NCBI RefSeq assembly: GCF_030295745.1
Contig: NZ_AP027291.1
Coordinates: 124,001 to 188,000, forward strand
From: Mycolicibacterium sp. TUM20985
Lineage (GTDB): Bacteria; Actinomycetota; Actinomycetes; Mycobacteriales; Mycobacteriaceae
DNA: 64,000 bases
Direction of reading: 5' to 3'
This document shows positions 30,044 through 38,357 of the stretch, piece by piece. A program made the position numbers and the translations under genes. The notes beneath the pieces were generated by a model, which was not told the DNA's origin, searched no databases, and worked only from the letters and a program-made list of their open reading frames with translations. Each line of letters begins with the position of its first letter. Position 1 is the stretch's first letter.

Positions 30044-30850
30044 CTACAGCTGGTGGCGTAGCTCCCGCAGGGTCTTCTCCAAGATGCGCGAGATGTGCAT
30101 CTGGGACACGCCGATCCGGTCGGCGATCTGGCTCTGCGTCATGGACTCGAAGAAGCGCAGGTAGAGCACGGTGCGCTCACGTTCGGGCAGTGCGGCGAGC
30201 AGCGGCCGCACGGTCTCCTGATCGGTGATGCGGTCAAACGCGGTGTCGACGTCCCCGACGGTATCGGAGACCATCCTGGGCGCCGAGTCGCCGCTGGACA
30301 CGGGAGCATCGATGGAGTGGACGCGGTACGCCTCCGCCGCCAGCATGCTGTCGACGATGTCCTCGCGGGTCATCTCGAGGACCTCGGCCAATTGACCCGC
30401 AGTGGGCGCGCGCCCGTACTTCTGGGTCAGTTCCATCGTCGCCCTCGTGATGTGCCCATGGCGATCCTTGAGGCGACGGGGCACATGCATCGACCAGCCG
30501 TGGTCGCGGAAGTGCCGACGCACCTCGCCCATCATGGTGGGTACGGCGAACGCCACGAAGTGCGAGCCCTTGCTGGGATCGAACCGGTTCACGGCCTTCA
30601 CCAGGCCGAGTCTGGCGACCTGGGTCAGATCCTCGATGTCCTCGCCGCGCCCGCCGTAGTGGCGCGCGATGCGATCGGCCAGCGCGAGGCACCTGTTGAA
30701 GATCGCCTCTCGTTGACGATCGACGTCGCAGTCCGACGGCGTGCGGTGCAGCGCGTCGAACATCTCCATGACGTCGGCGTACTCGTCGACCCGCTCGACC
30801 TCGACGACCTCATTGGCCCGAGTCTGCGGTCGTTCCATCTGCATGGTCAT
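30044..30850 (-). CDS. SigF/SigB-family alternative RNA polymerase sigma factor
   Basis: 268 aa (ATG 30850; ATG 30844 is equally possible). Region 2 reads DLTQVARLGLVKAVNRFDPSKG followed by FAVPTMMGEVRRHFRDHGW, the hallmark of the SigF/SigB/SpoIIAC group. Region 3 follows (VPRRLKDRHGHITRAT, RAPTAGQLAEVL). Region 4 has LPERERTVLYLRFF and QSQIADRIGVSQMHISRILEKTL. It directs RNA polymerase to stress-type promoters. Canonical mycobacterial sigF has the anti-sigma usbX/rsbW gene directly upstream; none is present here, so this is likely a sigF paralogue controlled from elsewhere. It is divergent from the ABC transporter genes. Confidence 0.9.
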   Translation of the reverse strand: MTMQMERPQTRANEVVEVERVDEYADVMEMFDALHRTPSDCDVDRQREAIFNRCLALADRIARHYGGRGEDIEDLTQVARLGLVKAVNRFDPSKGSHFVAFAVPTMMGEVRRHFRDHGWSMHVPRRLKDRHGHITRATMELTQKYGRAPTAGQLAEVLEMTREDIVDSMLAAEAYRVHSIDAPVSSGDSAPRMVSDTVGDVDTAFDRITDQETVRPLLAALPERERTVLYLRFFESMTQSQIADRIGVSQMHISRILEKTLRELRHQL

Positions 30851-31320
30851 GGCGTCATCACCAACGAAGCGGTGATCTCAGCATGTTCGGTTGTGTAGCA
30901 ACGAAGTTCCACGTTTGGACTCCCTAAGAGGCATCCAAGGGCGCAGCGTCACACCGAGGTCGTCTCAGTGCAGCGCGCAACCCGATCCGTCAATGACGGA
31001 ACCGGCGACTTGCCGTGGCCACGCGGCGATACAGGGTGCAACCAACGCAGGAGTCTCAACGAAGAGGGCGCTACCCAGAGGAATCGCGGGGCTTGGTGGC
31101 CCGCTTGGCACTAAACGGGAATGTCCTTGTGGACACCGACCACCTTACGCCCCCCGGGGGGTGGACTGAAAGGTGGCGACTAAAACTCCCGCTGAGCGCA
31201 GCCGTTCCTGGATCTGCTGACAGGGCGGTAAGAACGTCGGGTGACCGCGACATCGCCTGCTGACGCCTGTCGTCGCTGAACGCATACCGTCCAGCTCCGC
31301 AAGCAGAAAGTCGCAGGTAC
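30851..31320. promoter_or_regulatory. 470-bp intergenic region between sigma factor and ABC importer
   Basis: No convincing gene is present; the short frames here have no family features. It must hold the sigma gene promoter on the left and the importer promoter and leader on the right. The notable structure is the nested inverted repeat at 31140-31176. I looked for SigF-type GGTTT/GGGTA boxes upstream of the sigma gene and did not find them. I also saw no match to known riboswitch cores. Confidence 0.4.
31140..31176 (+). promoter_or_regulatory. Nested inverted repeat in the ABC importer leader
   Basis: Outer arms CCACCTT (31140-31146) and AAGGTGG (31170-31176) are perfectly complementary. 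They enclose a self-complementary CCCCCCGGGGGG (31150-31161). It is about 145 bp upstream of the permease start and could be an operator, a structured leader or a terminator of an upstream transcript. Confidence 0.4.
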
Positions 31321-32181
31321 ATGTCCGTCTTCGTAGACATCGCGCCCGAGTCGCAGGCCGGCTCGTCGGGTGACCGCACCCCGAAGAGCAGCTGGCGCGG
31401 CCGTCTGACCAGGGCTGCCCTGCCGCTTCTGTCGGTCATCGTCTTCGGCATCGGGTGGCAGCTCGTCGCCGCGGCGGGCCTCTGGAACCAGACCTTCGTC
31501 CCCTACCCGAGCACGGTGTGGAAGGCCTTCATCGACGTCTCGACGACTCACGAAGGGACGCGCGGTTACGCCGGCTACCTGTTGTGGGAGCACCTCTACA
31601 TGACGCTGCGCCGGGTGCTGGTCGGCGTCGTCATCGGCGTGGGCCTCGGCGTGACGGTCGGCCTCGTCATGGGCTCGGTCGGCTGGGTCCGGAGCGTGCT
31701 CGAGCCGTGGCTGACCTTCCTCCGGGCGCTGCCACCGCTCGCGTATTTCTTCCTGCTCGTCATCTGGCTGGGCATCGACGAAGCGCCGAAGATCACGCTG
31801 CTCGCCCTCGCTGCATTGCCCCCGGCGGCAGTCGCCACTACGGCCGCGGTCATGGGCGCTCCCGTTGGCCTCACCGAGGCCGCGCGAGCGCTCGGGGCGA
31901 CGCGCCTGCAGGTGATCCGTGACGTGGTGGTGCCATCGGCGCTGCCCGAGACCTTCACGGGCATCCGGTTGGCGGTCGGGATGGCCTACTCCTCGGTGGT
32001 CGCCGCCGAGCTCTTCAACGGCATCCCGGGCATCGGCGGACTGGTCAAGGACGCAAGCAACTACAACAACACCCCCGTCGTGCTGGTCGGCATCTTCGCG
32101 ATCGGCTTCTCGGGCTTGGTCATCGACGGTCTACTTCGCGCCGTAGAGCGGCGCAGTGTCCCTTGGAGAGGAAAGGTCTAG
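31321..32181 (+). CDS. ABC importer permease, taurine/sulfonate/nitrate (TauC/SsuC) type
   Basis: 286 aa from ATG 31321. After a polar N-terminus of about 35 residues, six hydrophobic segments follow, with the binding-protein-dependent permease signature EAARALGATRLQVIRDVVVPSALP contacting the ATPase. RALPPLAYFFLLVIWLGIDEAPK is characteristic of the TauC/SsuC branch. It should form the membrane channel of an importer with the lipoprotein (32188) and the ATPase (33209), all tightly packed on the plus strand. The substrate cannot be fixed from the permease alone. Confidence 0.92.
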   Translation: MSVFVDIAPESQAGSSGDRTPKSSWRGRLTRAALPLLSVIVFGIGWQLVAAAGLWNQTFVPYPSTVWKAFIDVSTTHEGTRGYAGYLLWEHLYMTLRRVLVGVVIGVGLGVTVGLVMGSVGWVRSVLEPWLTFLRALPPLAYFFLLVIWLGIDEAPKITLLALAALPPAAVATTAAVMGAPVGLTEAARALGATRLQVIRDVVVPSALPETFTGIRLAVGMAYSSVVAAELFNGIPGIGGLVKDASNYNNTPVVLVGIFAIGFSGLVIDGLLRAVERRSVPWRGKV

Positions 32182-32187
32182 CAAGAT

Positions 32188-33225
32188 ATGAACCTCAAGA
32201 CGCTCACTGCGGGGGTCGTGTCGACGGTCGTTGCGACGCTTGCCCTGGCCGGTTGCTCGATCGATAATTCCGGCCAGGACGCCAGCAAGCCGACCATTCG
32301 CATTGGCTACCAATCGTTTCCCAGCGGCGACTTGATCGTCAAGAACAACAAGTGGCTCGAGGAGGCGCTGCCCGACTACAACGTCAAGTGGATCAAGTTC
32401 GACTCGGGCGCCGACGTCAACACCGCCTTCATCGCCAAGGAGCTGGACTTCGGCGCCCTCGGTTCCAGCCCCGTCGCCCGCGGACTGTCGGCGCCGCTGA
32501 ACATCCCGTACAAGGTCGCCTTCGTGCTCGACGTGGCCGGTGACAACGAGGCATTGGTGGCGCGCAACGGCAGCGGCATCAACACCATCGCCGACCTGAA
32601 GGGCAAGCGCGTCGGGACGCCGTTCGCGTCGACCGCGCACTACAGCCTGCTGGCGGCATTGGCCCAGAACAACCTGTCCACCAAGGACGTTCAGCTCGTC
32701 GACCTGCAGCCGCAGGCCATCCTCGCGGCCTGGGACCGGGGTGACATCGACGCCGCCTATACGTGGTTGCCGACGCTCGACGATCTTCGCAAGTCGGGTA
32801 AGGACCTCATCACCAGCCGCCAGCTGGCCAAGGACGGGAAGCCGACCCTCGATCTGTCCGCGGTGGCCGACGACTTCGCTTCTGCACATCCCGAGGTCGT
32901 GGACATCTGGCGCAAGCAGCAGGCCCGCGCGCTGACCACCATCAAGGACGATCCCGACGCCGCAGCGAAGGCGATCGCCTCCGAGATCGGCCTGAGCCCG
33001 GAAGGCGTTGCGGGACAGCTGAAGCAGGGTGTCTACCTGACGCCCGCCGAGGTGTCGTCTCCGGAGTGGCTCGGTTCCGAGGGGGCGCCCGGCAACGTGG
33101 CGGCCAACCTGGAGAACGCATCGAAGTTCCTAGCCGAGCAGAAGCAGATTCCGGAAGCAGCCCCGATCACGACGTTCCAGGACGCGATCTACACCAAGGG
33201 ACTGCCCGATGCCCTCAACCAGTGA
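32188..33225 (+). CDS. ABC importer substrate-binding lipoprotein (TauA/SsuA type)
   Basis: 345 aa with a good ribosome site (AGGAAAGG) before ATG 32188. The signal peptide ends in a lipobox (LALAGCS), so it should be a membrane-anchored lipoprotein facing the periplasm-like space. The mature part is a NMT1/THI5-like periplasmic binding fold: TIRIGYQSFPSGDLIVKN, LDFGALGSSPVARGLS, LKGKRVGTPFASTAHYSLL and AAWDRGDIDAAYTWLPTLDDL. The GxPFxSTxHYSLL region resembles taurine-binding TauA, making taurine or another sulfonate the best guess. It overlaps the ATPase gene by 17 bases. Confidence 0.9.
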   Translation: MNLKTLTAGVVSTVVATLALAGCSIDNSGQDASKPTIRIGYQSFPSGDLIVKNNKWLEEALPDYNVKWIKFDSGADVNTAFIAKELDFGALGSSPVARGLSAPLNIPYKVAFVLDVAGDNEALVARNGSGINTIADLKGKRVGTPFASTAHYSLLAALAQNNLSTKDVQLVDLQPQAILAAWDRGDIDAAYTWLPTLDDLRKSGKDLITSRQLAKDGKPTLDLSAVADDFASAHPEVVDIWRKQQARALTTIKDDPDAAAKAIASEIGLSPEGVAGQLKQGVYLTPAEVSSPEWLGSEGAPGNVAANLENASKFLAEQKQIPEAAPITTFQDAIYTKGLPDALNQ

Positions 33226-33994
33226 GAAGGTCGGCGCCGTCCGCGGCGGCGTGCGCATCGAGAACCTCGCGCACCGCTACGGTGACGTCACTGCCGTGGG
33301 GCCGGTGGACCTCGACGTCGAACCGGGCGCGTTCCTGGTCCTGGTGGGCGCCTCCGGTTGCGGGAAGAGCACCTTGCTGCGGCTGATCGCCGGCTTCGAG
33401 GAGCCGACTGCGGGACGAGTCCGGGTGTCCGGGGCCGCGCCGACACCTGGCGTGACGGCGGGGGTCGTCTTCCAGCAACCCAGGCTCTTCCCCTGGCGGA
33501 CGGTCGGCGGCAACGTCGACCTGGCCCTCAAGTACGCGGGCGTGGCGCGCGACCGGCGGGCCGAGCGTCGCGACCAACTGTTGCACCGCGTCGGGCTCGA
33601 GGGCACCACGGACCGCAAGATCTGGGAGATCAGTGGCGGTCAGCAACAACGGGTGGCCATGGCCAGGGCATTGGCTGCCGAGACGCCGCTCATCCTGCTC
33701 GACGAACCCTTCGCGGCGCTGGACGCCCTCACCAGGGAGCGACTTCAGGAGGACGTGCGGCAGGTGAGCGCCGAGACCGGGCGGACCACGGTGTTCGTCA
33801 CCCACAGCGCCGATGAAGCGGCGTTCCTCGGGTCGCGCATCGTCGTGCTGACGCGCAGGCCGGGCCAGGTGGCGTTGGATCTGCCGGTCGACCTTCCGCG
33901 CACGGGTATCGACCCAGACGAACTGAGGCGTTCACCCGAATACACGCGCCTACGCGCGGAAGTGGGACGCGCCGTGAAGGCCGCCGCTGCTTGA
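33209..33994 (+). CDS. ABC importer ATPase (TauB/SsuB type)
   Basis: 261 aa. Walker A is GASGCGKSTLLRL, the Q-loop FQQPRLFPW, the ABC signature ISGGQQQRVAMARAL, Walker B LILLDEPFAALD and the switch His VFVTHSADEA. It energises import through the permease at 31321. The ATG at 33209 lies within the last codons of the binding-protein gene, so translation is coupled. It is followed by a convergent short ORF at 34017 and there is no further transporter gene. Confidence 0.94.
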   Translation: MPSTSEKVGAVRGGVRIENLAHRYGDVTAVGPVDLDVEPGAFLVLVGASGCGKSTLLRLIAGFEEPTAGRVRVSGAAPTPGVTAGVVFQQPRLFPWRTVGGNVDLALKYAGVARDRRAERRDQLLHRVGLEGTTDRKIWEISGGQQQRVAMARALAAETPLILLDEPFAALDALTRERLQEDVRQVSAETGRTTVFVTHSADEAAFLGSRIVVLTRRPGQVALDLPVDLPRTGIDPDELRRSPEYTRLRAEVGRAVKAAAA

Positions 33995-34016
33995 TCGCCT
34001 CGAGGCGTGGCGGGGG

Positions 34017-34127
34017 CTAGACCGGCGGGTACGCGGGGGGCGGATAGACGCCCCGCAGACCCCACGGAATGAAGTTGAAGAAGTACTCGGCCTCGTCGCT
34101 GATGTCGTAGTCCGGATTCGGATCCAT
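34017..34127 (-). CDS. 36-aa small protein with acidic N-terminus and Pro-rich C-terminus
   Basis: ATG at 34127 is preceded by an excellent ribosome site TTGGAGGTATTC. The 36 codons start MDPNPDYDISDEAEYFFN and end WGLRGVYPPPAYPPV. The acidic Asp/Glu/Tyr first half and the hydrophobic Tyr/Pro tail are unlike a random frame. It lacks a signal peptide and cysteine. I do not recognise a family; it is not mycofactocin precursor MftA, which ends in IDGMCGVY. It is divergent from tetR (34271), so it may be controlled from the same intergenic operator. Confidence 0.6.
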   Translation of the reverse strand: MDPNPDYDISDEAEYFFNFIPWGLRGVYPPPAYPPV

Positions 34128-34209
34128 GAATACCTCCAAGCGAGACGGTGTTGAGCAAATCGTAGCCCGGATCGTCCCGCGCCGGACAGGGGATCGGACC
34201 GATTGCCTA

Positions 34210-34225
34210 AACTGGCCAACCAGTT
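34210..34225. promoter_or_regulatory. Palindromic operator candidate for the TetR regulator
   Basis: AACTGG-CCAA-CCAGTT is a perfect 6-bp inverted repeat with a 4-bp spacer, overlapped by a second CCAA...TTGG pair (34216-34231). It lies 46 bp upstream of the tetR ATG and 82 bp upstream of the small ORF at 34127, the usual place for TetR autoregulation. Confidence 0.6.
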
Positions 34226-34256
34226 GATTGGTACCCGGGGACGGACCCGGCATACA

Positions 34257-34262
34257 TATAGT
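34257..34262 (+). promoter_or_regulatory. Possible -10 box for tetR (leaderless transcript)
   Basis: TATAGT ends 8 bp before the tetR ATG at 34271, so transcription could start at or next to the start codon. That fits a leaderless mycobacterial mRNA and the lack of a ribosome site here. No clear -35 box. Confidence 0.35.
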
Positions 34263-34270
34263 GAGTCGTC

Positions 34271-34951
34271 ATGTCCACCACCGAGCCAGACTCTCTTCGC
34301 GCAAGCGGCTCATCGGCGTCCAACGGCTTGACCCGACGCGAGGAACTGCTCGCTGTCGCCACCAAACTGTTCGCGGCACGGGGCTACCACGGCACCCGGA
34401 TGGATGACGTCGCCGACGCGGTGGGTCTGAACAAGGCCACGGTGTATCACTACTACGCCAGCAAGTCCCTCATCCTGTTCGACATCTGCAAGAGCGCCGC
34501 CGACTTCACGATGGACGCCCTGCACGACGATCCGACGGCGTCGGCGCGCGAGATGATCTACCACTTCACCCGACGGTTGCTGGTCGGCATTGCCAGCGAC
34601 GTCGAACGCGGCGCCGTCTACTTCCAGGAAGCGCCCTACATCACCGAGTGGTTCACCGAGGAGCAGGTGGCCTACATCCGCAAGGCGGAGAGCACGGTGT
34701 ACGAGCACGTCCGCGACGTCATCGACCGCGGCATCGCCAGTGGCGAGTTCTACGACTGCGACTCGCACGTGCTGGCCCTCGGATACATCGGCATGACCCT
34801 GGGCTCCTACCGCTGGCTACGGCCGCAGGGCCGCCGCACCGCGCAGGAGATCGCCGTCGAGTTCAGCACCGCCCTGTTGCGCGGCCTGATCCGCGACGAA
34901 GCCGTGCGTACCGAGGCGCCACTGGGCATCGACCTGCCGGAGACGCCGTGA
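34271..34951 (+). CDS. TetR-family regulator (Rv0158-like)
   Basis: 226 aa. The N-terminal HTH reads TRREELLAVATKLFAARGYHGTRMDDVADAVGLNKATVYHYYASK. The C-terminal ligand domain has AVYFQEAPYITEWFTEEQVAYIRKAE and SYRWLRPQGRRTAQEIA, which matches my memory of Mtb Rv0158. Its stop overlaps the GTG of the acyl-CoA dehydrogenase gene (GTGA), so the two are one transcript and the regulator probably senses an acyl-CoA related to that enzyme. The palindrome at 34210-34225 is the likely operator. Confidence 0.9.
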   Translation: MSTTEPDSLRASGSSASNGLTRREELLAVATKLFAARGYHGTRMDDVADAVGLNKATVYHYYASKSLILFDICKSAADFTMDALHDDPTASAREMIYHFTRRLLVGIASDVERGAVYFQEAPYITEWFTEEQVAYIRKAESTVYEHVRDVIDRGIASGEFYDCDSHVLALGYIGMTLGSYRWLRPQGRRTAQEIAVEFSTALLRGLIRDEAVRTEAPLGIDLPETP

Positions 34952-36750
34952 AATCCACCCTGCTGTCGCGGCGCGACCTCGACTTCCTGCTCTACGAATG
35001 GCTCCGTGTCGACGAGCTGACCAAGCGGCAACGCTTCGCCGAGCACTCCCGCGACACGTTCGACGGCGTGCTCGACCTCAGCGAGGAACTCGCCGAGAAG
35101 TACTTCGCGCCGCACAACAAGAAGAGTGACGCGCAAGAGCCGACCTTCGACGGCGACCGCGTCATGGTGATCGGCGAAGTGAAGCAAGCCATCGACGCCT
35201 TCGCGCAGGCCGACCTGATTGGCGCCAGCATGGACGAGGCCCTCGGCGGCGCCCAGCTGCCGGTCTGCGTGGCCCAGGCGGCGTTCGCCTACGTCTCTGC
35301 GGCCAACGTCAGCACCTCGGGATACCTGATGCTGACGGTGGCCAACGCCAACCTCGTCGCGAAGTTCGGTGACGACCAGCAGATCGAGGCCTTCGTCAAA
35401 CCGATGCTCGCGGGCAGGTTCACGGGCACGATGGCTCTCTCGGAGACACAGGCCGGCTCGTCGCTGGCGGACATCCTGACCCGGGCGGAGCCCCAGCACG
35501 ACGGCACCTACCGGCTGTTCGGCTCGAAGATGTGGATCTCCGGTGCCGAACACGAGCTGACCGACAACATCGTCAACCTGGTGTTGGCGAAGATTCCCGG
35601 CGGGCCGGCCGGCACCAAGGGCATCTCGCTATTCATCGTGCCGAAATACCTCGTCGACCCCGACGGCGCCATCGGAGAGCGCAACGACGTCACGCTCGCC
35701 GGGCTGAATCACAAGATGGGCCAACGCGGTATCACCAACACCGTGCTGAACTTCGGCGAGGGCATCCACACGCCGGGCGGTGAACCGGGCGCCGTCGGCT
35801 ACCTGGTCGGGGAACCCCATCGCGGGCTGATGTACATGTTCCACATGATGAACGAGGCCCGCCTCGCCGTCGGGATGGGTGCGGTGTCGCTGGGCTACAC
35901 CGGTTACCTGAAGTCGGTCGAGTACGCGCGCGAACGCCCGCAGGGCAGGCTGGTCAAGGATCCGTCGACGCCGCAGGTGCCGATCGTCGAGCACGCCGAC
36001 GTCAAGCGAATGCTGTTGGCGCAGAAGTCCTATGTCGAAGGCGGGCTGGCGCTCGGTCTGTACTGCACCAAGCTGATCGACCTGCAGCGCACCGCGGAGT
36101 CCGCTGAGGAGGCCGCCCACGTCACCGATCTGCTCGACATCCTGGTGCCGGTGGCCAAGAGCTGGCCGTCGCAGTGGTGCCTAGAGGCGAACAGCCTGGC
36201 CATCCAGGTCCACGGCGGCTACGGCTACACCCGCGAGTACGACGTCGAGCAGCACTACCGTGACAACCGGCTGAACCCCATCCACGAGGGAACCCACGGC
36301 ATCCAGAGCCTGGACCTGTTGGGTCGCAAGGTGACTCAGCGCGGAGGCGCCAGTCTCGTCGAGCTCGGCGGGACCGTGTCCGCGACCATTGCGCAGGCGG
36401 AGGCCGCCGGGGGCGAGGCAGCCGACCTGGCCTCGTCGCTGACCGCCTCCTGGCAGCGCGTGCTCGACGTGACGGGCGCGATGTTCGCCGCCGGTGAACC
36501 CGAGGCAGCGCTGGCCAACAGTGCGATCTACCTGGAGGCGTTCGGTCACGTCGTCATGGCCTGGATCTGGCTGGAGCAATTCCTCGCGGCCGAGAGAGCA
36601 GACGGTGACTTCGCCAGCGATTTCTACAATGGCAAGCGCCAAGCCGCGCGGTACTTCTTCCGCTACGAACTTCCGCGCACCGCACCGCAGTGGGATCTCT
36701 TGGCGCAGCTGGACCGCACCACGCTCGAGATGCGCGACGCCTGGTTCTAG
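34948..36750 (+). CDS. Long-form acyl-CoA dehydrogenase (about 600 aa)
   Basis: 600 aa from GTG 34948, overlapping the tetR stop. It is the long FadE type with an extra N-terminal and C-terminal helical domain, like FadE5 and the DmdC family, rather than the 380-aa type. Motifs are ALSETQAGSSLADILTRA, YRLFGSKMWISGAEHEL, FHMMNEARLAVGMGAV, VHGGYGYTREYDVEQHYRDNRLNPIHEGTHGIQS (the Glu of HEGT is the expected catalytic base). It should dehydrogenate a medium/long or substituted acyl-CoA. Its stop shares a CTAG with the convergent alcohol dehydrogenase gene. Substrate unknown. Confidence 0.9.
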   Translation: MKSTLLSRRDLDFLLYEWLRVDELTKRQRFAEHSRDTFDGVLDLSEELAEKYFAPHNKKSDAQEPTFDGDRVMVIGEVKQAIDAFAQADLIGASMDEALGGAQLPVCVAQAAFAYVSAANVSTSGYLMLTVANANLVAKFGDDQQIEAFVKPMLAGRFTGTMALSETQAGSSLADILTRAEPQHDGTYRLFGSKMWISGAEHELTDNIVNLVLAKIPGGPAGTKGISLFIVPKYLVDPDGAIGERNDVTLAGLNHKMGQRGITNTVLNFGEGIHTPGGEPGAVGYLVGEPHRGLMYMFHMMNEARLAVGMGAVSLGYTGYLKSVEYARERPQGRLVKDPSTPQVPIVEHADVKRMLLAQKSYVEGGLALGLYCTKLIDLQRTAESAEEAAHVTDLLDILVPVAKSWPSQWCLEANSLAIQVHGGYGYTREYDVEQHYRDNRLNPIHEGTHGIQSLDLLGRKVTQRGGASLVELGGTVSATIAQAEAAGGEAADLASSLTASWQRVLDVTGAMFAAGEPEAALANSAIYLEAFGHVVMAWIWLEQFLAAERADGDFASDFYNGKRQAARYFFRYELPRTAPQWDLLAQLDRTTLEMRDAWF

Positions 36751-37844
36751 AACTCGATGATCTGGCGAACCGCGCGGCCGTCGGCGAGCTCGTCCATGCC
36801 GCCGTTGATCTGATCGATGCCGATCGTCGCCGACACCAGTGACTCGATCGGCAGCCGGCCTGCGCGCCACATTTCGACGAACCGCGGAATGTCGCGCGCC
36901 GGGACCGTAGAGCCCAGATAGCTGCCGATCAGTGACCTACCCTCGGCCACGAAACCCAAGGGCGACAGAGTGATTCGCGCATCGGGATGGGGCAGTCCGA
37001 CCGTGACAGTGCGGCCACCCGGCGCAGTCAGCGCGATCGCCGTCTCCAGGGCGGCGGGGTGGCCGGCGGCCTCGATCACGATGCGTGCCTTCAGGTCACC
37101 CGCCTGATCGGGCGTGACGGCGGTGCACGCGCCGAGGCTCGTCGCGAGCGCGAGCTTGTCCGCGAGTTGGTCGACGGCGATCACGTCGACGTCGTCGTGG
37201 GCGAGTGCGGTGATCAACGCGGCCATGCCCACCCCGCCCATGCCGACGATCGCTACGGTGTCACCGGGCCGCGGCTGACCCGCGTTGAGCACCGCCCCGC
37301 CACCCGTCAGCACCGCGCAGCCCAACAACGACGCCACCACGGCTGGAACGTCCCGGTCGACCGGCACGACGGAGCGGCGGTCGACCACGGCGTGCGTCGC
37401 GAAGGCCGAGACGCCGAGGTGGTGCAGCACCGGCCCTGCGTCGGTGCTCAGTCGCGTGCCGCCGGCCAGGAGGACGCCCTCGGCGTTGGCCGCGCTGCCG
37501 GGAAGGCAGGGGGCGAGGCCGTCGGTGGCGCAGGCCGTGCATTCGCCACATCGGGGGAGGAACGTCATGACCACCCGTTGCCCCACCGCGAGGTCACCGA
37601 CTGCGGCGCCGACCTGCTCGACGATGCCCGCAGCCTCGTGGCCCAGCAGCATCGGCACCGGCCGGACGCGGGAGCCGTTGACCACGGACAGATCCGAGTG
37701 GCACAACCCTGCCGCCTCGATGCGGACGAGCAGTTCCGTGTCGCCCGGCGGGGCGAGTTCGAGCTCGGTGATCGTCAACGGGGTGGACTCGACGTAGCGG
37801 GGTGGTGCGCCGATCTGGTCGAGGACGGCTCCGCGGATCTTCAC
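36747..37844 (-). CDS. Zinc-dependent alcohol dehydrogenase (Rv0162c AdhE1-like)
   Basis: 365 aa medium-chain dehydrogenase. Catalytic zinc ligands are visible in GLCHSD (Cys), GHEAAG (His-Glu) and LLGCAVLTGGG (Cys). The structural zinc loop has four cysteines in CGECTACATDGLAPC. The nucleotide site is AIVGMGGVGMAAL. It should interconvert an alcohol and aldehyde with NAD(P); the class resembles the Mtb Rv0162c/AdhD group. It ends tail-to-tail with the acyl-CoA dehydrogenase, both stops lying in one CTAG, and is divergent from the thioesterase, matching the Rv0162c-Rv0163 arrangement. Confidence 0.9.
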   Translation of the reverse strand: MKIRGAVLDQIGAPPRYVESTPLTITELELAPPGDTELLVRIEAAGLCHSDLSVVNGSRVRPVPMLLGHEAAGIVEQVGAAVGDLAVGQRVVMTFLPRCGECTACATDGLAPCLPGSAANAEGVLLAGGTRLSTDAGPVLHHLGVSAFATHAVVDRRSVVPVDRDVPAVVASLLGCAVLTGGGAVLNAGQPRPGDTVAIVGMGGVGMAALITALAHDDVDVIAVDQLADKLALATSLGACTAVTPDQAGDLKARIVIEAAGHPAALETAIALTAPGGRTVTVGLPHPDARITLSPLGFVAEGRSLIGSYLGSTVPARDIPRFVEMWRAGRLPIESLVSATIGIDQINGGMDELADGRAVRQIIEF

Positions 37845-37891
37845 GGGTACAGCTTGCCATCGGGAACGAGACCGGCTGAAAGTATGGGGCC

Positions 37892-38347
37892 ATGAGCGCT
37901 GGTGAGCGGGAGCTGACGTCGCGGGACTTCCCGGTGCACTGGCCGGTGCTGACCCGTTGGACGGACAACGACATGTTCGGACATCTCAACAACGCGGTGT
38001 ACTACGAACTGTTCGACACGGCGATCAACGCCTGGCTCAACACCACCATCGGCGTCGACCCGGTGACGGCACCGTGGCTGGGCGTAGTCGCCGAATCCGG
38101 CTGCCGCTACTTCGCGGAGTTACAGTTCCCCGATCCGCTCGTCGTCGGACTCGCGGTCACCCGGCTGGGCAACAGCAGCGTCACCTACCGCCTGGCGGTC
38201 TTCCGCCCGCCGGAGGCGCCGGATGACGTCGAACCCGTTGCAGCGGTTGGGCATTGGGTGCACGTCTACGTCGACCGTGACACCCGGCGTCCCGTCCCCG
38301 TGCCCGACGCCATCCGTAGTCTGCTGGAGACCGTGGCCGACGGGTGA
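37892..38347 (+). CDS. Hotdog-fold acyl-CoA thioesterase (Rv0163-like)
   Basis: 151 aa. TRWTDNDMFGHLNNAVYYELFDTAIN is the signature of the 4-hydroxybenzoyl-CoA thioesterase branch, with the catalytic Asp in the TDND segment. ESGCRYFAELQFPDPL and TYRLAVFRP complete the hotdog sheet. It should hydrolyse a short or aromatic acyl-CoA. Divergent from the alcohol dehydrogenase and convergent (10 bp) with the D-2-hydroxyacid dehydrogenase. Length and position match Mtb Rv0163. Confidence 0.88.
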   Translation: MSAGERELTSRDFPVHWPVLTRWTDNDMFGHLNNAVYYELFDTAINAWLNTTIGVDPVTAPWLGVVAESGCRYFAELQFPDPLVVGLAVTRLGNSSVTYRLAVFRPPEAPDDVEPVAAVGHWVHVYVDRDTRRPVPVPDAIRSLLETVADG

Positions 38348-38357
38348 CCACCGCGAT

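Noticed and set aside
31180..31320. Possible SAM- or guanidine-type riboswitch upstream of the importer
   Set aside because: No known core motif could be aligned; only the inverted repeat at 31140-31176 is supported.
34017..34127. Mycofactocin precursor (MftA) for the 36-aa ORF
   Set aside because: It lacks the C-terminal IDGMCGVY core and no mycofactocin maturation genes are nearby.
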